From contig CAUJLY010000004.1 in NCBI GenBank assembly GCA_963281155.1, positions 6,324,001 to 6,388,000 of the forward strand: a stretch of 64,000 nt of DNA, in the 5' to 3' direction. Of the stretch, positions 46,605 through 58,056 are shown piece after piece. The first letter of the stretch is position 1, and every line of letters begins with the position of its first letter. A program made the position numbers and the translations under genes. Source of the DNA: Rhabditophanes sp. KR3021 (Eukaryota > Nematoda > Chromadorea > Rhabditida > Alloionematidae). The notes under the pieces are model-generated. The model saw only the letters and a list, made by a program, of their open reading frames with translations. It did no database searches and was not told the DNA's origin.

Positions 46605-49600
46605 TTTGGAATTAGTTCTAATGGATTTTTAATATTTGTGGGTGATTTTTTAATGATTTGGGAATACTTAGTATTTGTCGGTCAATTTTTTATCAATTAT
46701 GGATATTTATAATTAGTTGGATTCAAAATATGTGCAGAGACGAAGATTCATTACAAATAGAATCGGACTAGAACTTGAATTTTACTTAAATTTTTTGATG
46801 TTGTATATTTTTTCAAACTTAATAATTTATATTTGCTTAATAAATAGTTTTTAAACAACAAGATAAGATTAATCATATATATTATTTTAATTAAAATGAT
46901 TTACACATCAACAAATAAGGTAATATGTAAATGGCATTAAAATATAATCTGTAATAATAAATCTAAAATAATAAATAAACACATACGATATTGTCAAAAT
47001 ATTTTGAAATTGAAAATAATAAATCTTATTTATGCGCATTAAACATTTGTTACATCAAAATAAGTCACATTTACTACCTGCAAACAAGTCACATTTAATG
47101 CCAAATCAGACAATGCCGTTTATGCTTATATGAATAGAATGGATATACAACACATATACAATTTCTTTAGTATGAAATTTATTAATTACTATATTCATAT
47201 ACTTTCCTATTTATTTCAAATTATACACCTTATATCTCTATGGAGATACATAAGCTGACGTTTCTGAATACTGGAAAGTGTTTGAGTATTTCATATTTAA
47301 ATTATGCCATAGGTATATTTCATGTATATATTATTTATGCACCAGTTATATATGAATTCTAAGTATATTACTTATTTAATATTTATATACTTGAAAAACT
47401 ATTTCTAAGGTAATAATTATTTAAGTCCATTTTGTATGCTGCCAACAAACTTTTTCCTACCTCATTAAGCAAACATTTGTATATGTAATATACTTAACCA
47501 AATAAATAATATCGTTTATCATGAAAGATTGTTTTAAATCCGTGGGATTTTAGCTATTTTAATTTCTTTAACCTTTGATAGTTTTAATAGTTTTAACTAT
47601 TTATATGGTACGCAGTTTTGTTGCAAAAAATTGGTTTCTATAACTGTCAAAATTCATCATAGTCCGCTAGAATACATATAATTGTTTCAAGCTCATTTAA
47701 ATATATTCTTTTTTATATTTTTAATTGCCACCATTGTTGCAACATTGTCTTACTTTTTGGTATTAAAATTTATTAGCACCCGCTTAAATAAATATCTATA
47801 AAAAAGCTTAATTGAAATGATATATGACAATAATAAAGAACAATGATATTTAACACAACTATAACATCTATTTGTTTATAAATTCATTCATTCTTCGAAA
47901 TAAATTTTTTATTGTTTTTTAAAGGTCACATAAATTTAGTTAACAGTGGCACTTTTAATTATCCACTTGATACGCTAATATTAACAATATTTTAAAAGTT
48001 GAAGCGTAATTGCCCTTTTCATTTTCATTTTATTGGTTCGGACTCAAATTAAAAACCAAGACTGACACTTTTGGTGTCTCCAAACTTTTACTGTATGACA
48101 AAAGAAAAATATCGTAAAATATATAAATTCATTTATGACATTTACAGAATATATGAATTTCATACTTTTGTACTAATAAATATTCTTCATGTAAATTTAT
48201 TTCTTCACATATTTATATTACTTCTCATTACTCAACACCATTTGACATTAATAGACGTTTTTTAAATGTGTTTTATTATTGCACAAGAATAACTCCCTTT
48301 GAAGAACACTTTTTAATAATAGACAAAAAATGGCCTAAAATTTAAGATTTTTCTCTATTTCCAAAACCATCATCTTCTCACCAACATTAGGGTGCCCTAT
48401 GATATTGCATAAGGAAAGTCGCAATGTCAAAACACTTTCGCACTTTCTTTAAGCAGAATATAAACATATCCAGTCCTCAAGACACGTAAACTTTTATATT
48501 AAAGCTCCCTGTTCATGATATAATATTTTCTTCTTCTTAGTGTTTTATATCCATTAAATGTTTATCATTATTAAATTCAGAGGACAGCACCATGGCTACT
48601 TTATGCAAAAGCGGTCAATCCTTGCTATGTTACTTACAAGTTATTAGGTTCTAATAATTAAGCACTTGTAACCTTTAAATTCATACTTTTTGATTAATTC
48701 ATATCATTTTTCATTCCATTATTCCTTTATTAAGCTAAGAAGTAAGTAGACATAGGACATACTGGGAAGCATTTATTTTGTAATTGAAATTAGATATTAG
48801 AAAGTTTATATTAAAGATAAAGTAAGTATGTGTATAATTATAATGCATAAGCTCTGTTAGGTAATTATTTAAGTACATTAATTCAATTTAGACATATCAC
48901 TTATATTATTTACTATACTCATTATTGTATCCATTATTAAATTTATTATTGTAGTTTTTATTTTAGTTATTGAATCATTAAATTTATTACCTTTATGTTT
49001 CCAAATTTTAGTTAGTTCCATGCAACCGAATTTGTATATTTTCATTAATAATTTGTGAAATTGGTATATATAATGGTGTATATCACAGCTGTACTTTCTT
49101 CACACTTAGATGCCTTAAAACCTTCGATAAACTTTTGAAATTTCAATTATCAGACACGGAAATTTTGCCCATTACATAGCCATTTCTGAATTATATCATT
49201 AATTTGTTCTCAAGCACAAATGATTATTGATGTTTAATATTCCTTCCCATTAATAAGTACATTATCAATACTTTTATTTTCTCTTAATCTAATTAAGTAT
49301 TCATTCGGTCTTTTTAAATCACAAACTCTTCTTGGGCTAATATATTTAATATACATATTAGTGTATAATATAAATTAAGAACTACAATTTAAATATACGC
49401 ACCAATTTATACCCAAATACTCACACAAATCTACACTCAAATGCATATGCATATGATGTAAGAATTGATATGTTTTGAATGTTTTGAAGTTTCTTAAAAA
49501 GTAATTTAAGCTTTGTTTATTGATAAACATTTGTAGTGTATGTAGTAGTTTGAGTTAATTTGGTTATTTTTGGAAAAAGAGAAAATTTGGTTTATTAATT

Positions 49601-50105
49601 GTTTATATATGAGGATAATAATAATGTAAAATAATCAAACAAGTTTATAAACCAACGGCCGAGTCTGCCTTACGACTAATTATAACACCAAGCCGCATTC
49701 AAGACACATCTTTGGAAATTTCAGTATAATTATTTGAGCCTATTACAAGCCTTTGTTTTTGTTGTTATTTGGCATCAAAAATAATATTTAAACTTTTGCA
49801 CCATATCTATGAGTATTTTTATATGTAATTTTATGTGTATTTGTATGTGTATTCTATTCCGTTGAAAAGAATTATTCCTTACATTTAGGCTACTTTCAGT
49901 TTTTTGGTACATAATTATTACAAAAAGTTATAAAAATAAGAAATATCAGACAATAGGAACTAGCTATTTATTAATAAAGGAGAACAACTGCTACTATTAT
50001 TACTATCATATTTGCTTGTGTATTTTGGCCCAACTCATTCCATAATTAAATATTATGAATAGAAGACATGAAAGTGTCTGCAAATGAGTTAAAGTTTTGT
50101 TGATT
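46605..50105. other. 3.5-kb gene-free AT-rich region
   Basis: No ORF, RNA gene or repeat family is supported. Poly-A/T runs and ATTTATTA-type words dominate. Likely holds upstream control DNA of the innexin gene; also a good place for unseen untranslated exons or a non-coding RNA. Confidence 0.5.
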
Positions 50106-53100
50106 ATGCCAGTACAGACAGCGAGACCATCACCTCACGCTGATCCTTTAAGAACGCGAAACCGTGGAAGTAAGTTTGAATAAAAATAGCTTTAAAAATA
50201 TGGGAAATTGAAAACATGCAATTAAATATGCTTTCCAAAAATAAATATAAATTTGGGGATGAAGCTTATAACTAGCTTTATTACAAGTCAGAGTCCCACT
50301 TTTTACCTCCTTTGATGAGTTATCGTTAATTGGGCAAATATTTATATGAAAGTATTCACAAACAGAAGTAATGTTTGTCATAATTAGGCTTGAAATGAGG
50401 GAGCAAACTGATACTTATGAAATGTTATGGCTAGATAATAATGAGATAAAGGGGTACAAATCTTGAAGTTCTCGGCTTATCTCATTTACATTTCTAAGTT
50501 TAAAGACAGCTTACATTTATATTATTATATAAGTTATTACAAGTATTATATTTTTGTTCATTCAAAATATTTTGCCAATTTCGCTACTAAAAATTGTTGT
50601 AAGCCAGTTATAAAAATAATATTAAAATATTTTGTATAAAAGTTTCTGACTTTTAAACATCGCCAATGAGTACAAAAAAAAGCAATGCATGAAGAAGTTG
50701 AGGAGAATACTGTTTCAACACCGCAAACAGCTTGTCTTAATAAGAGGACCGGAACTAGTACATCGTCTGTGTTCTATCAAGAAGCGTTTAAAGAGTCTCC
50801 CACAAATCGTTATTCTATTTCACCATCCCGTTTGATTCTCAGGTTGCCCCCCAAGAAAAGGCATAATACTGACTCAGTTTATCCTACACTTTTGGTGAGC
50901 GGAGCTGTTTCCCAGCCGCCTCGCAACACCGGTAAAGATATTGGAGGCAAGCCCGCATTTACTAGAAATCAAAACTTTTACAAGAAAAATTATTTCAGAA
51001 ACACAGGTAAAATGTGTTTGAATCTAGATCTAAACCTAAAATCTATAACAGTACATATTTGAAGTTTTTATTTGAAGAAAGACACCAAATGTTTGCTTGG
51101 TTGTCAAATTTAGATCTGTCATCAAGATGTCACAAATTAGTTTACTTATAATGACTTCGCACTTAATTTTCAACTTCTTTTCACTCACCTTTTCCCATTC
51201 TAAATTTGTTTAAATATTTTTTTTACCTAATATTTTTTGTCAATTTGTATCTGTATAAATTTGTCCGAAAGGGATACAAATTAGTAGCCATGTTTGTACG
51301 AAGTAAGTGAATGTGTCTTATTAATTAAAGCATGGCAAAATAAATGCATGTCATCATCATTTAAAATATATCCAAAAGAGCACCAACTTCTCAAATAGAG
51401 CCAGTTAGAGTTTAAAACTTTTATTTGAGATTTTCAAAAATTGACACATAAATAAAATTTCCTCTTAATTGTACATATGTTTTATATATTTTTCAAATAA
51501 TATTACAGGAAGCGGACGTGGAAATACTCATTTACCAAAAGCAGCCCTATTTGAAGTCGGCGCTATGGTCCTCCAGAATATGTTCAGTGCGTTATCTTTT
51601 TTACATTATAGAAAAGATGACGATTTCGTGGATAGATTGTCTTATTTTTATACAACGAGCTTTCTGATCATGATGGCGATCCTTGTATCTTTCAAACAAG
51701 CAAGTTTCTACCCTTGTTTTGTATTCTAATGTATTTATTTTAGTTCGGCGGAGTAAGCAGATTTAATAGTTTATTCATATATAATTCATAATTTTAGTCG
51801 CCCATCGAATGTTGGGTACCGGCACAATTTACAGCATCGTGGGAAGCTTACTCGGAGAGTTATTGCTGGAGTCTTAATACTTATTGGGTGCCCATAGATC
51901 AAGACATCCCCGAGGATATTGCAGAACGTGAATATCGGCAAATCTCCTACTACCAGGTTATTTTTTCATTTCAAATTGCTAACTTAAAATTTCAGTGGGT
52001 TCCTTTTTTTTTGCTCTTAGAATCACTTCTTTACTATACTCCATATTTATTTTGGAGGCTGATGAGCGACAAGTCAGGTATTCGAATGAATGACATTGTT
52101 CAAATGGCAACAGAAAAAGAAAACATCGAACCTGAATTTAGGTTGAGAACAATTGAATCTCTTGCAAGGCATATCGAAGCCAGTCTTCGATATCAACATA
52201 GCGCTACAACTCGCTCAAACTATACTCTACATCGTGTTTTCAAGTGTTTTAACATGAGATATTATGAAAGCTACGTCACGGGCTTGTACCTCGCAACGAA
52301 AATATTTTACGTTACAAATATCTTAGTCAATTTAGTACTCGTAAATAAATTTCTGGAGACAGATGAATATAGTGTGTATGGAGTTGGTGTGATGCGAGAT
52401 TTACTTATGGGAAGAACTTGGATGGAATCAGGCAATTTTCCTCGCGTACAGTTTACCTTTTTTGATAAAATTTAAAAATATATAAAAGCAAGGCTTATTA
52501 AAAATGATAATATGATGAGACAAAAATATTAAATAATTATTTAGACTTGTCTTTTCTTTAGCTTTCTTACATGACTCTCTTTTCTTCTGAAGACGATTTA
52601 GATTCTCTTGCTGTTCTTTACTTAACACACCACCCTTTTTCAACAACTCTTCAGCTTCCTTTCCCATTTTTAGACGAGCCTGTCCAATTTCATTTTCTTT
52701 AGCTCTTTTTCTTTAACCTTTTTTTCCTTATCTGTTCATCGCTCTTTTGGCTTAGAATTAGCTGAGGCAGTGAGACTGGATCTTAACTTTTTATTCTTTG
52801 CATCCTTTGCTTTACTATAATCCTTCAAACTGACATATCTATCCAACAACCATTTCTCACCAGCACTGACAACACTCTTTTCTTTCTTGTACAGTTGTTC
52901 TCCAATTGTATCCAACTCAGCCTTCTTCATGTCGTTAAGACTTTCTGGTCTTAGTCTGGATTCCACTAAAGTGAATTCTTTCTCACATTCTTCACCTTGA
53001 AAAACAACACGGGTACACTTGAAGAGTGTGATGCCTGTTGCAGAATATCTTCTTTCAAATACGTAAGCAGACCATTTGGAGAGGTCAATTAAATCAGCCA

Positions 53101-54160
53101 ACTCTTTATTCAAATAAAACTAAAAGTTCTTAAAATAAAAACTAATAATAATTTGGTTCAATTAACTGAATTGGCAGTAATTTACCTAATCAGATATATT
53201 CAATCCTTCCGTCTATTTTAATAAATATTATTATTTTAGGTAACTCTGTGTGATTTTGAAATAAGGGTTTTAGGACATACACAACGCCATTCAGTTCAAT
53301 GTGTACTCGTAAGTTCATTCATACAAACTGCCTTTACACTTTTGCTTTATTATTTAGGTCATAAACATTTTCAACGAAAAGATTTTTATACTAATTTGGC
53401 TGTGGTATTCTTTATTACTAGTTGCTTCGATTTTTGATGCCTTATATTGGTTCAATGTTTCGCTGTTTCATCGAGACAGGCTTAGATTTGTCCTTAGACA
53501 CTTAGAGTTAACCTCGGATCCAGACAAACCCGAATTATTTAGAAAGGAAAAAAGGAAACAGGTGGAGCATTTCCTAAACACGTACATCAAAATAGACGGC
53601 GTACTAGTGTTAAGGATGATTGCATTGCATGCAGGAGTTATGTATTGCACAGAAATTACAGATGCTTTATGGAAAAGGTACTTGTCGCAAAGACCAGAAA
53701 ACCTAATTGATGAAGATTCCTCGTTAATCAATTTTGCAAGGTAAGCTACACAATTAAACGTTCAAAACTGATATATTTTAGGACACAATCTATTAGGAAA
53801 CGAAGAGAATCTCCTGGTTCAAGGGAAACTAGTCTTTCCCCCAATCGGACAAACAGCCACCAAAAATTATCGAGATTCCTTTCCAATAGAAGTACAGGGT
53901 CTATTAGAATTCACCGTTCAAAAGATGGCGCCAAAGCTCATGTCTCAAGCCACCAACCTGCTGTCGTCAATCCCATTCCATTAACTGAAATGCTCAACAC
54001 GCAATCATCTCATGCTTCCTCCTCAAAGCCAACAATAGTAACAATAACGTCACCCTCAAGGACTGGGTCACCTGATAAAAGTTTGCTGAATCGCATAAGT
54101 ACACGAAGTTCACCACCAAAACTAGGCAATTCTTCAATGCAAAATCCTCAAATTCTGTGA
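50106..54160 (+). CDS. Innexin gap-junction protein with long N-terminal extension
   Basis: Nine exons: 50106-50169, 50671-51006, 51509-51699, 51744-51752 (9 nt), 51798-51956, 51996-52445, 53240-53308, 53358-53740, 53782-54160; 679 residues, all phases consistent. The protein forms invertebrate gap junctions. After a hydrophilic extension of about 135 residues comes the innexin start (LSFLHYRKDDDFVDRLSYFY), helix 1, then FGGSPIECWVPAQFTASWEA (first extracellular cysteine pair) and the family stamp YYQWVP at the start of helix 2. Helix 3, GNFPRVTLCDFEIR and NIFNEKIF follow, then a Ser/Arg-rich tail. Intron 3 is GC-AG (CAA|GCAAGT). C. elegans UNC-7 has a comparable N-terminal extension, so this may be its orthologue (inference). 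The acceptor of exon 2 could be 50670 or 50682; both keep frame. Intron 6 holds an antisense remnant. Confidence 0.9.
51744..51752 (+). other. Nine-nucleotide microexon of the innexin gene
   Basis: TTCGGCGGA (Phe-Gly-Gly) is flanked by TATTTTAG and GTAAGC. Without it the conserved KQ-x-x-x-SPIECW spacing at the end of helix 1 would lose three residues. Confidence 0.8.
52513..53119 (-). pseudogene. Antisense coding remnant inside innexin intron (family copy 2)
   Basis: Lies wholly in innexin intron 6. From an acceptor (CTTTTAG, exon from 53119) the minus strand encodes a Lys/Glu-rich helical segment (LADLIDLSKWSAYVFERRYS; ECEKEFTLVESRLRPESL; GEKWLLDRYVSLKDYSKAKD) ending SANSKPKER and a stop at 52736. 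After a frameshift it continues GQARLKMGKEAEELLKKGGV and KEQQENLNRLQKKRESCKK. The NSKPK and EELLK/RES blocks match the remnant in the DUF229 intron (28150-28610). Both copies are shifted at about the same place, so an intron or a shared ancestral lesion there is possible. No known domain. Confidence 0.5.
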
Positions 54161-54513
54161 TAAGCCTTAACACTTTTAAAAGGTCTTTCATTATCACAAA
54201 TCTCTATATGTATAAACAGTTTATAATAAATTTATTTAAAATAATCAATGTTTCTGCTATTATTGTTTACCTACGACGTTTCCTTGACAACCGAAAGCCA
54301 ATAAACGCCATAAATAAAAAGGATATAAACTTTCATGTGCCTGTCACATTAACTTTCGCCGATTCTGAAGAGTACCTATTACATGCAATTTATATGAAAT
54401 AATTTTAAATTATACATTAGATTGTAAAATATTGCGCTTGATATATAGTTATTTCGAATAATATTGTGATATTGTCAGTTTTGAGTTATAGATACAATTA
54501 TTTTTGAGTTATT
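54161..54513. other. Spacer between innexin and CFAP36 genes
   Basis: Same-strand neighbours 353 bp apart; too long for a typical nematode operon gap (about 100 bp), though not excluded. No gene seen. Confidence 0.5.
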
Positions 54514-55728
54514 ATGTTTCGTCAAAGAAGAGCCAGTGCCGACAAACGAGTAATCACTAATACCGACATTTTAAAGAAGTTCCTCGAATTTCTCGCCAGT
54601 GACTATTGGAAGATCCCCCTGGAAACGTTCATCGAGCAGCAATCCATCCGTAAGCAGATTCAAAGTTATTTTTAGTTATTTAGTTATTTTAGTCTTTGAG
54701 AATGGCGTATTTGAAGAAAATGTTGCCATGAGTGTGCGTACTGAGTACATTACGATGGTAGATTGCCTCATCGATGCTTTTTGTGATGATTTGCACATCA
54801 CTCTAAAAGCCCTCGTGACCTCACTTGAGGAGTTGAATAAGTCAGTTCCAATGGGCTTGCAGGAACAATTACTACTTGAACCAGTCATTGCTGCACAAGA
54901 ATGTGATGACGTCTTCAAAAACATGATGATCCGCAAGAACTACGAAATCAGACTGCAGACAATGCACTTCCTCGAGTTGATGGAAGGGAACGTTCCAAAT
55001 GTCTTATCGGCTGACATCGAATTTGAGGCTGAAGTTAAGCGTATCTTCTGCAATACAGCTGAAAACGAGAGACTTATTTTAATTTCCATCATGAAGTAAG
55101 GCTTATCATTTTTTATTTTGTTATTTATTGCATTTTTAGACAGAGCCATGACGAATTTGAAGCTGAGAAGAAGCGCAGAACCAAATATGAACGTGACATT
55201 GAAGAAGCCATAAAGGCCTCCCTAGAAACTCAATTTAAAATGGTTGATGGAGAGTCACTCAAAAATATGACATTAAACGATACTCCTGTTAACGATATTG
55301 ACATCCAAACGGTTAAGGCTAGAAGAAAGTCTGTTGATGTTGGGACAGCTGTCAAAGCCAAAGTTGAGAAAAAAATTTCCAAACCTACTAAAGTAGAGGA
55401 CAGGAATACTCTACCACCACCTGGCGAGGATAAGTACATGTATAGAGGTCTACTAAAAACTCCAGAGGGAATGTCGCCCGAAAAGATTAAGGAAAGAGAA
55501 GCTTACCTCATTCAACAGAGAGACAAGTTAATTGAATTGAAGAGAAAGGAACGTGCACAAAAATTGGAGAAATACGAAAATGAATCTACTTCTAGACCAA
55601 AGACAGCTTCAGCCGCCAAAAAAGCTTTGAATGGACGGCTTCAAAAAACAAACAACGACCACAATCTCGAGGCGCGCAAGGCAATTGTCAATAAGTTGAA
55701 GGAACAAGTCGTTGACAAGGCAAAGTAA
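54514..55728 (+). CDS. CFAP36 (CCDC104) ciliary protein
   Basis: Exons 54514-54649, 54693-55095, 55140-55728; 375 residues (human CFAP36 342). Residues about 15-135 form the BART-like domain (ILKKFLEFLASDYWKIPLET; LLLEPVIAAQECDDVFKNMM; NYEIRLQTMHFLELM) that binds ARL3-type GTPases in known members. After an acidic/basic linker, the conserved coiled-coil motif is SPEKIKEREAYLIQQRDKLI. The C-terminus KLKEQVVDKAK closely parallels the human end. Expected in sensory cilia of nematodes; this is family knowledge, not seen here. Confidence 0.9.
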
Positions 55729-56281
55729 TACAACCATACAATATAAACACATACATTTTACCCCTTTCTACACTTTTAATCAACACGACAACGTCGTTTT
55801 GATGCACACACAAAAAGATACTTCTAAGAGATATTAAGAGAAAGTAATCTTTCTAGTTGTAATCTCTCGAATTATAATTTTTAACTACACAATAAAACTA
55901 TAAAACGTACAATGTTTTTATTTCTTAATAACAAAGCACGCATTTAAATGAGTGCTCACAAACTTGTTTCAAAATGATACAATCATAATCGGATTTAACA
56001 TAAATTGCCGTTTTACTTACTGCCAGTACCTACATTTGGGAAGGTAAAGAAACTTATTCAAACAGATACGTATACATAGAGTAAGATCGCCTCCAGCCAT
56101 CTGATAATCGTAATAACCTTTTTAAAAAGACCTTCATCCTATATCTTTTACCAATCGTATTTTGCTGGAGGTAATTTAAAACCTGTTTAGATAGTATGGC
56201 ACACCTTCCATTTTGGATATAAATTGAAACAATTTTTCTTAGTTAGTATCGTAGTTCATTCTATCTTCTCATTAACAAATC
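55729..56281. other. Intergenic region
   Basis: AATAAA near 55890 may serve CFAP36 polyadenylation; GATATAAAT at 56216-56224 is a TATA-like box for the next gene. No gene seen. Confidence 0.5.
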
Positions 56282-56663
56282 ATGAAATTCTTCACTTCTG
56301 CTGTTGTCCTAGCTCTTGTAGCCTCATCCCAAGCTTTCCTTTTCGGTTCATCCGGCGGTTCAGGTGGATGTGGGTGTGCTGCACCAGCTGCCCCGTAAGT
56401 TTTAATCATTTGTGGAGAATAAATTAATCATTTGTTAATTTAGAGCTTGCGGACCACCACCATGCGGAGCTGCACCATCTGGTTGTGGAGCTGCTCCTTC
56501 TGGCTGCGGCGGTGGATCTTCATACGCTGCTCCAGCTGCCCCACAAGGATATGCTCAACCACAAGGAGGATACCAACAAGGCCCACAACAAGGAGGTGGT
56601 TACCAACAAGCCCCACAACAACAATACCAACAAGCTGCCCCAGCTTATGCCACCGGAAAGTAA
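56282..56663 (+). CDS. Secreted Cys/Gly/Gln-rich protein
   Basis: Two exons, 56282-56394 and 56444-56663, 110 residues. Signal peptide (FFTSAVVLALVASSQAFLFG), then SGGSGGCGCAAPAAPACG and two GCGAAPSGCG-type units. A Gln/Tyr/Gly-rich tail follows (GGYQQGPQQ, GGYQQAPQQ, QQYQQAAP). Composition suggests a structural, self-associating cuticle or gland product. The N-terminal AFLFG plus Gly/Cys-rich segment is shared in style with the protein at 59007 on the other strand. Confidence 0.8.
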
Positions 56664-57352
56664 TCCTTTCAAAACACATTTTGTTTGTACAGAGGTTCTC
56701 AAAATAAAATTTTCATTTCACACTATTTTTTATCATCCCCAAATAACATAAATGTTAAAAGTATTTAAAGACTCAATACTAGGAAAGGGTATTATTTTTA
56801 GTTTACACATACTCACTGAATATTATTTTCCATAAAGTTTGTACTGAATCTAAAACTTTTACCAAGTACATGTTTACGGTTAAAAATTTCGAGTATTAAA
56901 GTTTAAATTGTTTTTATATTTCAAATTTAAGTTTTGTGATATGTTATACCATGAGCAAGTAAATTCTGATTTTTTGAAAAAATTGTGTTTTAATTGTACG
57001 ACACAGATTTAAAATGATGCATCTGTTCCTTGTTATACTTGAATTTTCGTTAAGTTGTACTTAAACAATCATTTATTTGTTATTACCTTCAATTATTTAT
57101 GTGTTTTGATGATGAATTTCATTGTGAATTTGTTAAAGTAAAACTTTGATAGACATATTTAATATTTTTTGATATTTCACATCATTAAAATTTAATTCAG
57201 TATCTGTTGTATTATTGTTATTTGATTATCCAAAAACTATGTTTAATTAGAAGCTTAAATACTCAATAACATCTAGAACGAGGTTGAAAAATTGGTATAT
57301 AAAGAATCATGATTTTACATCAAATGTATTTTCATACAATTACATCTGATAA
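56664..57352. other. Intergenic region
   Basis: AATAAA at 56703 follows the Cys/Gly-rich gene; TATATAAA at 57296-57303 precedes the SXP gene. Nothing else seen. Confidence 0.55.
57296..57303 (+). promoter_or_regulatory. TATA box of the SXP/RAL-2 gene
   Basis: TATATAAA about 50 bp before the ATG at 57353; spacing leaves a short untranslated leader. Confidence 0.5.
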
Positions 57353-57905
57353 ATGCAATTCAAATACTATCTTCTATTCCTTGCCTTAATTGCTACTGCA
57401 ATGGCTTTCCCACATGGAGATGGGGACAAGGATATGTTTGATGTAGAAGGAAAAGATTTCTATAAAAACGTTTCTACAGATGCCAAGAAAAATATACAAG
57501 CTATCCTCACTAATAAAACTCTGTCAAAACAAGAAATTGAGGATAAGATTGATGAATATTTTAACAATGATGCGAGTGCAGCAGATAAAGTAGGCAAAAT
57601 TAATTAAATTTATAATATTCTTTGAGGCCGTTTATGAAAAAATGAAACCACTAATTGCTGCCAAAGAAGCTGCAATTATTAAAGCAATTGATGATGCTGT
57701 TAACAACTCGTCCTTGACACCTGCACAAAAGGCACTTTATGCAAGTTTCAGAGCCGTTTATACAAATAAGGAATTAACTTTCCAAGAAACTCGCGATCAA
57801 CTTAAAACTCTTGCAACTGCTGCTGATCAAAAAGTAGCCGGAGATAGCAAAGCCGTTGAGAAATTTATAATGCAAATTATTAAAGCTCAAGTTAAATCTT
57901 CTTAA
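57353..57905 (+). CDS. SXP/RAL-2 (DUF148) family secreted protein
   Basis: Exons 57353-57589 and 57627-57905, phase 0 across a 37-nt intron; 171 residues. Signal peptide (YYLLFLALIATAMAFPHG), then an all-helical protein. It has two DUF148-like segments, each with a short basic-acidic turn: ILTNKTLSKQEIEDKIDEYF and AVYTNKELTFQETRDQLKTL. Nematode-specific family of secreted, often abundant and antigenic proteins, some reported to bind divalent cations or lipids. No cysteines in the mature chain. Confidence 0.85.
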
Positions 57906-58056
57906 ACTGCTACAAGAACAATTGTGCTTGCAAATATTATATATTCGATCATTATTATACAAGATCATAATAATAAACTATTGCGTCGAATATTTTCTGA
58001 AGATTTGCACAAATAAAAGGAAGCACATTTATTTATACAGAAAGAGTAGACAACAT

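Noticed and set aside
50148..50381. Antisense 77-codon ORF overlapping innexin intron 1
   Set aside because: Overlaps the first coding exon, lacks splice signals; not counted among the antisense intron remnants.
54157..54402. 81-codon plus-strand ORF after the innexin stop
   Set aside because: Lies in the presumed 3' untranslated region, no start context, composition like AT-rich noise.
56440..56707. Several overlapping ORFs on both strands
   Set aside because: Shadow frames of the Gln/Gly-rich secreted protein; low-complexity codons keep all frames open.
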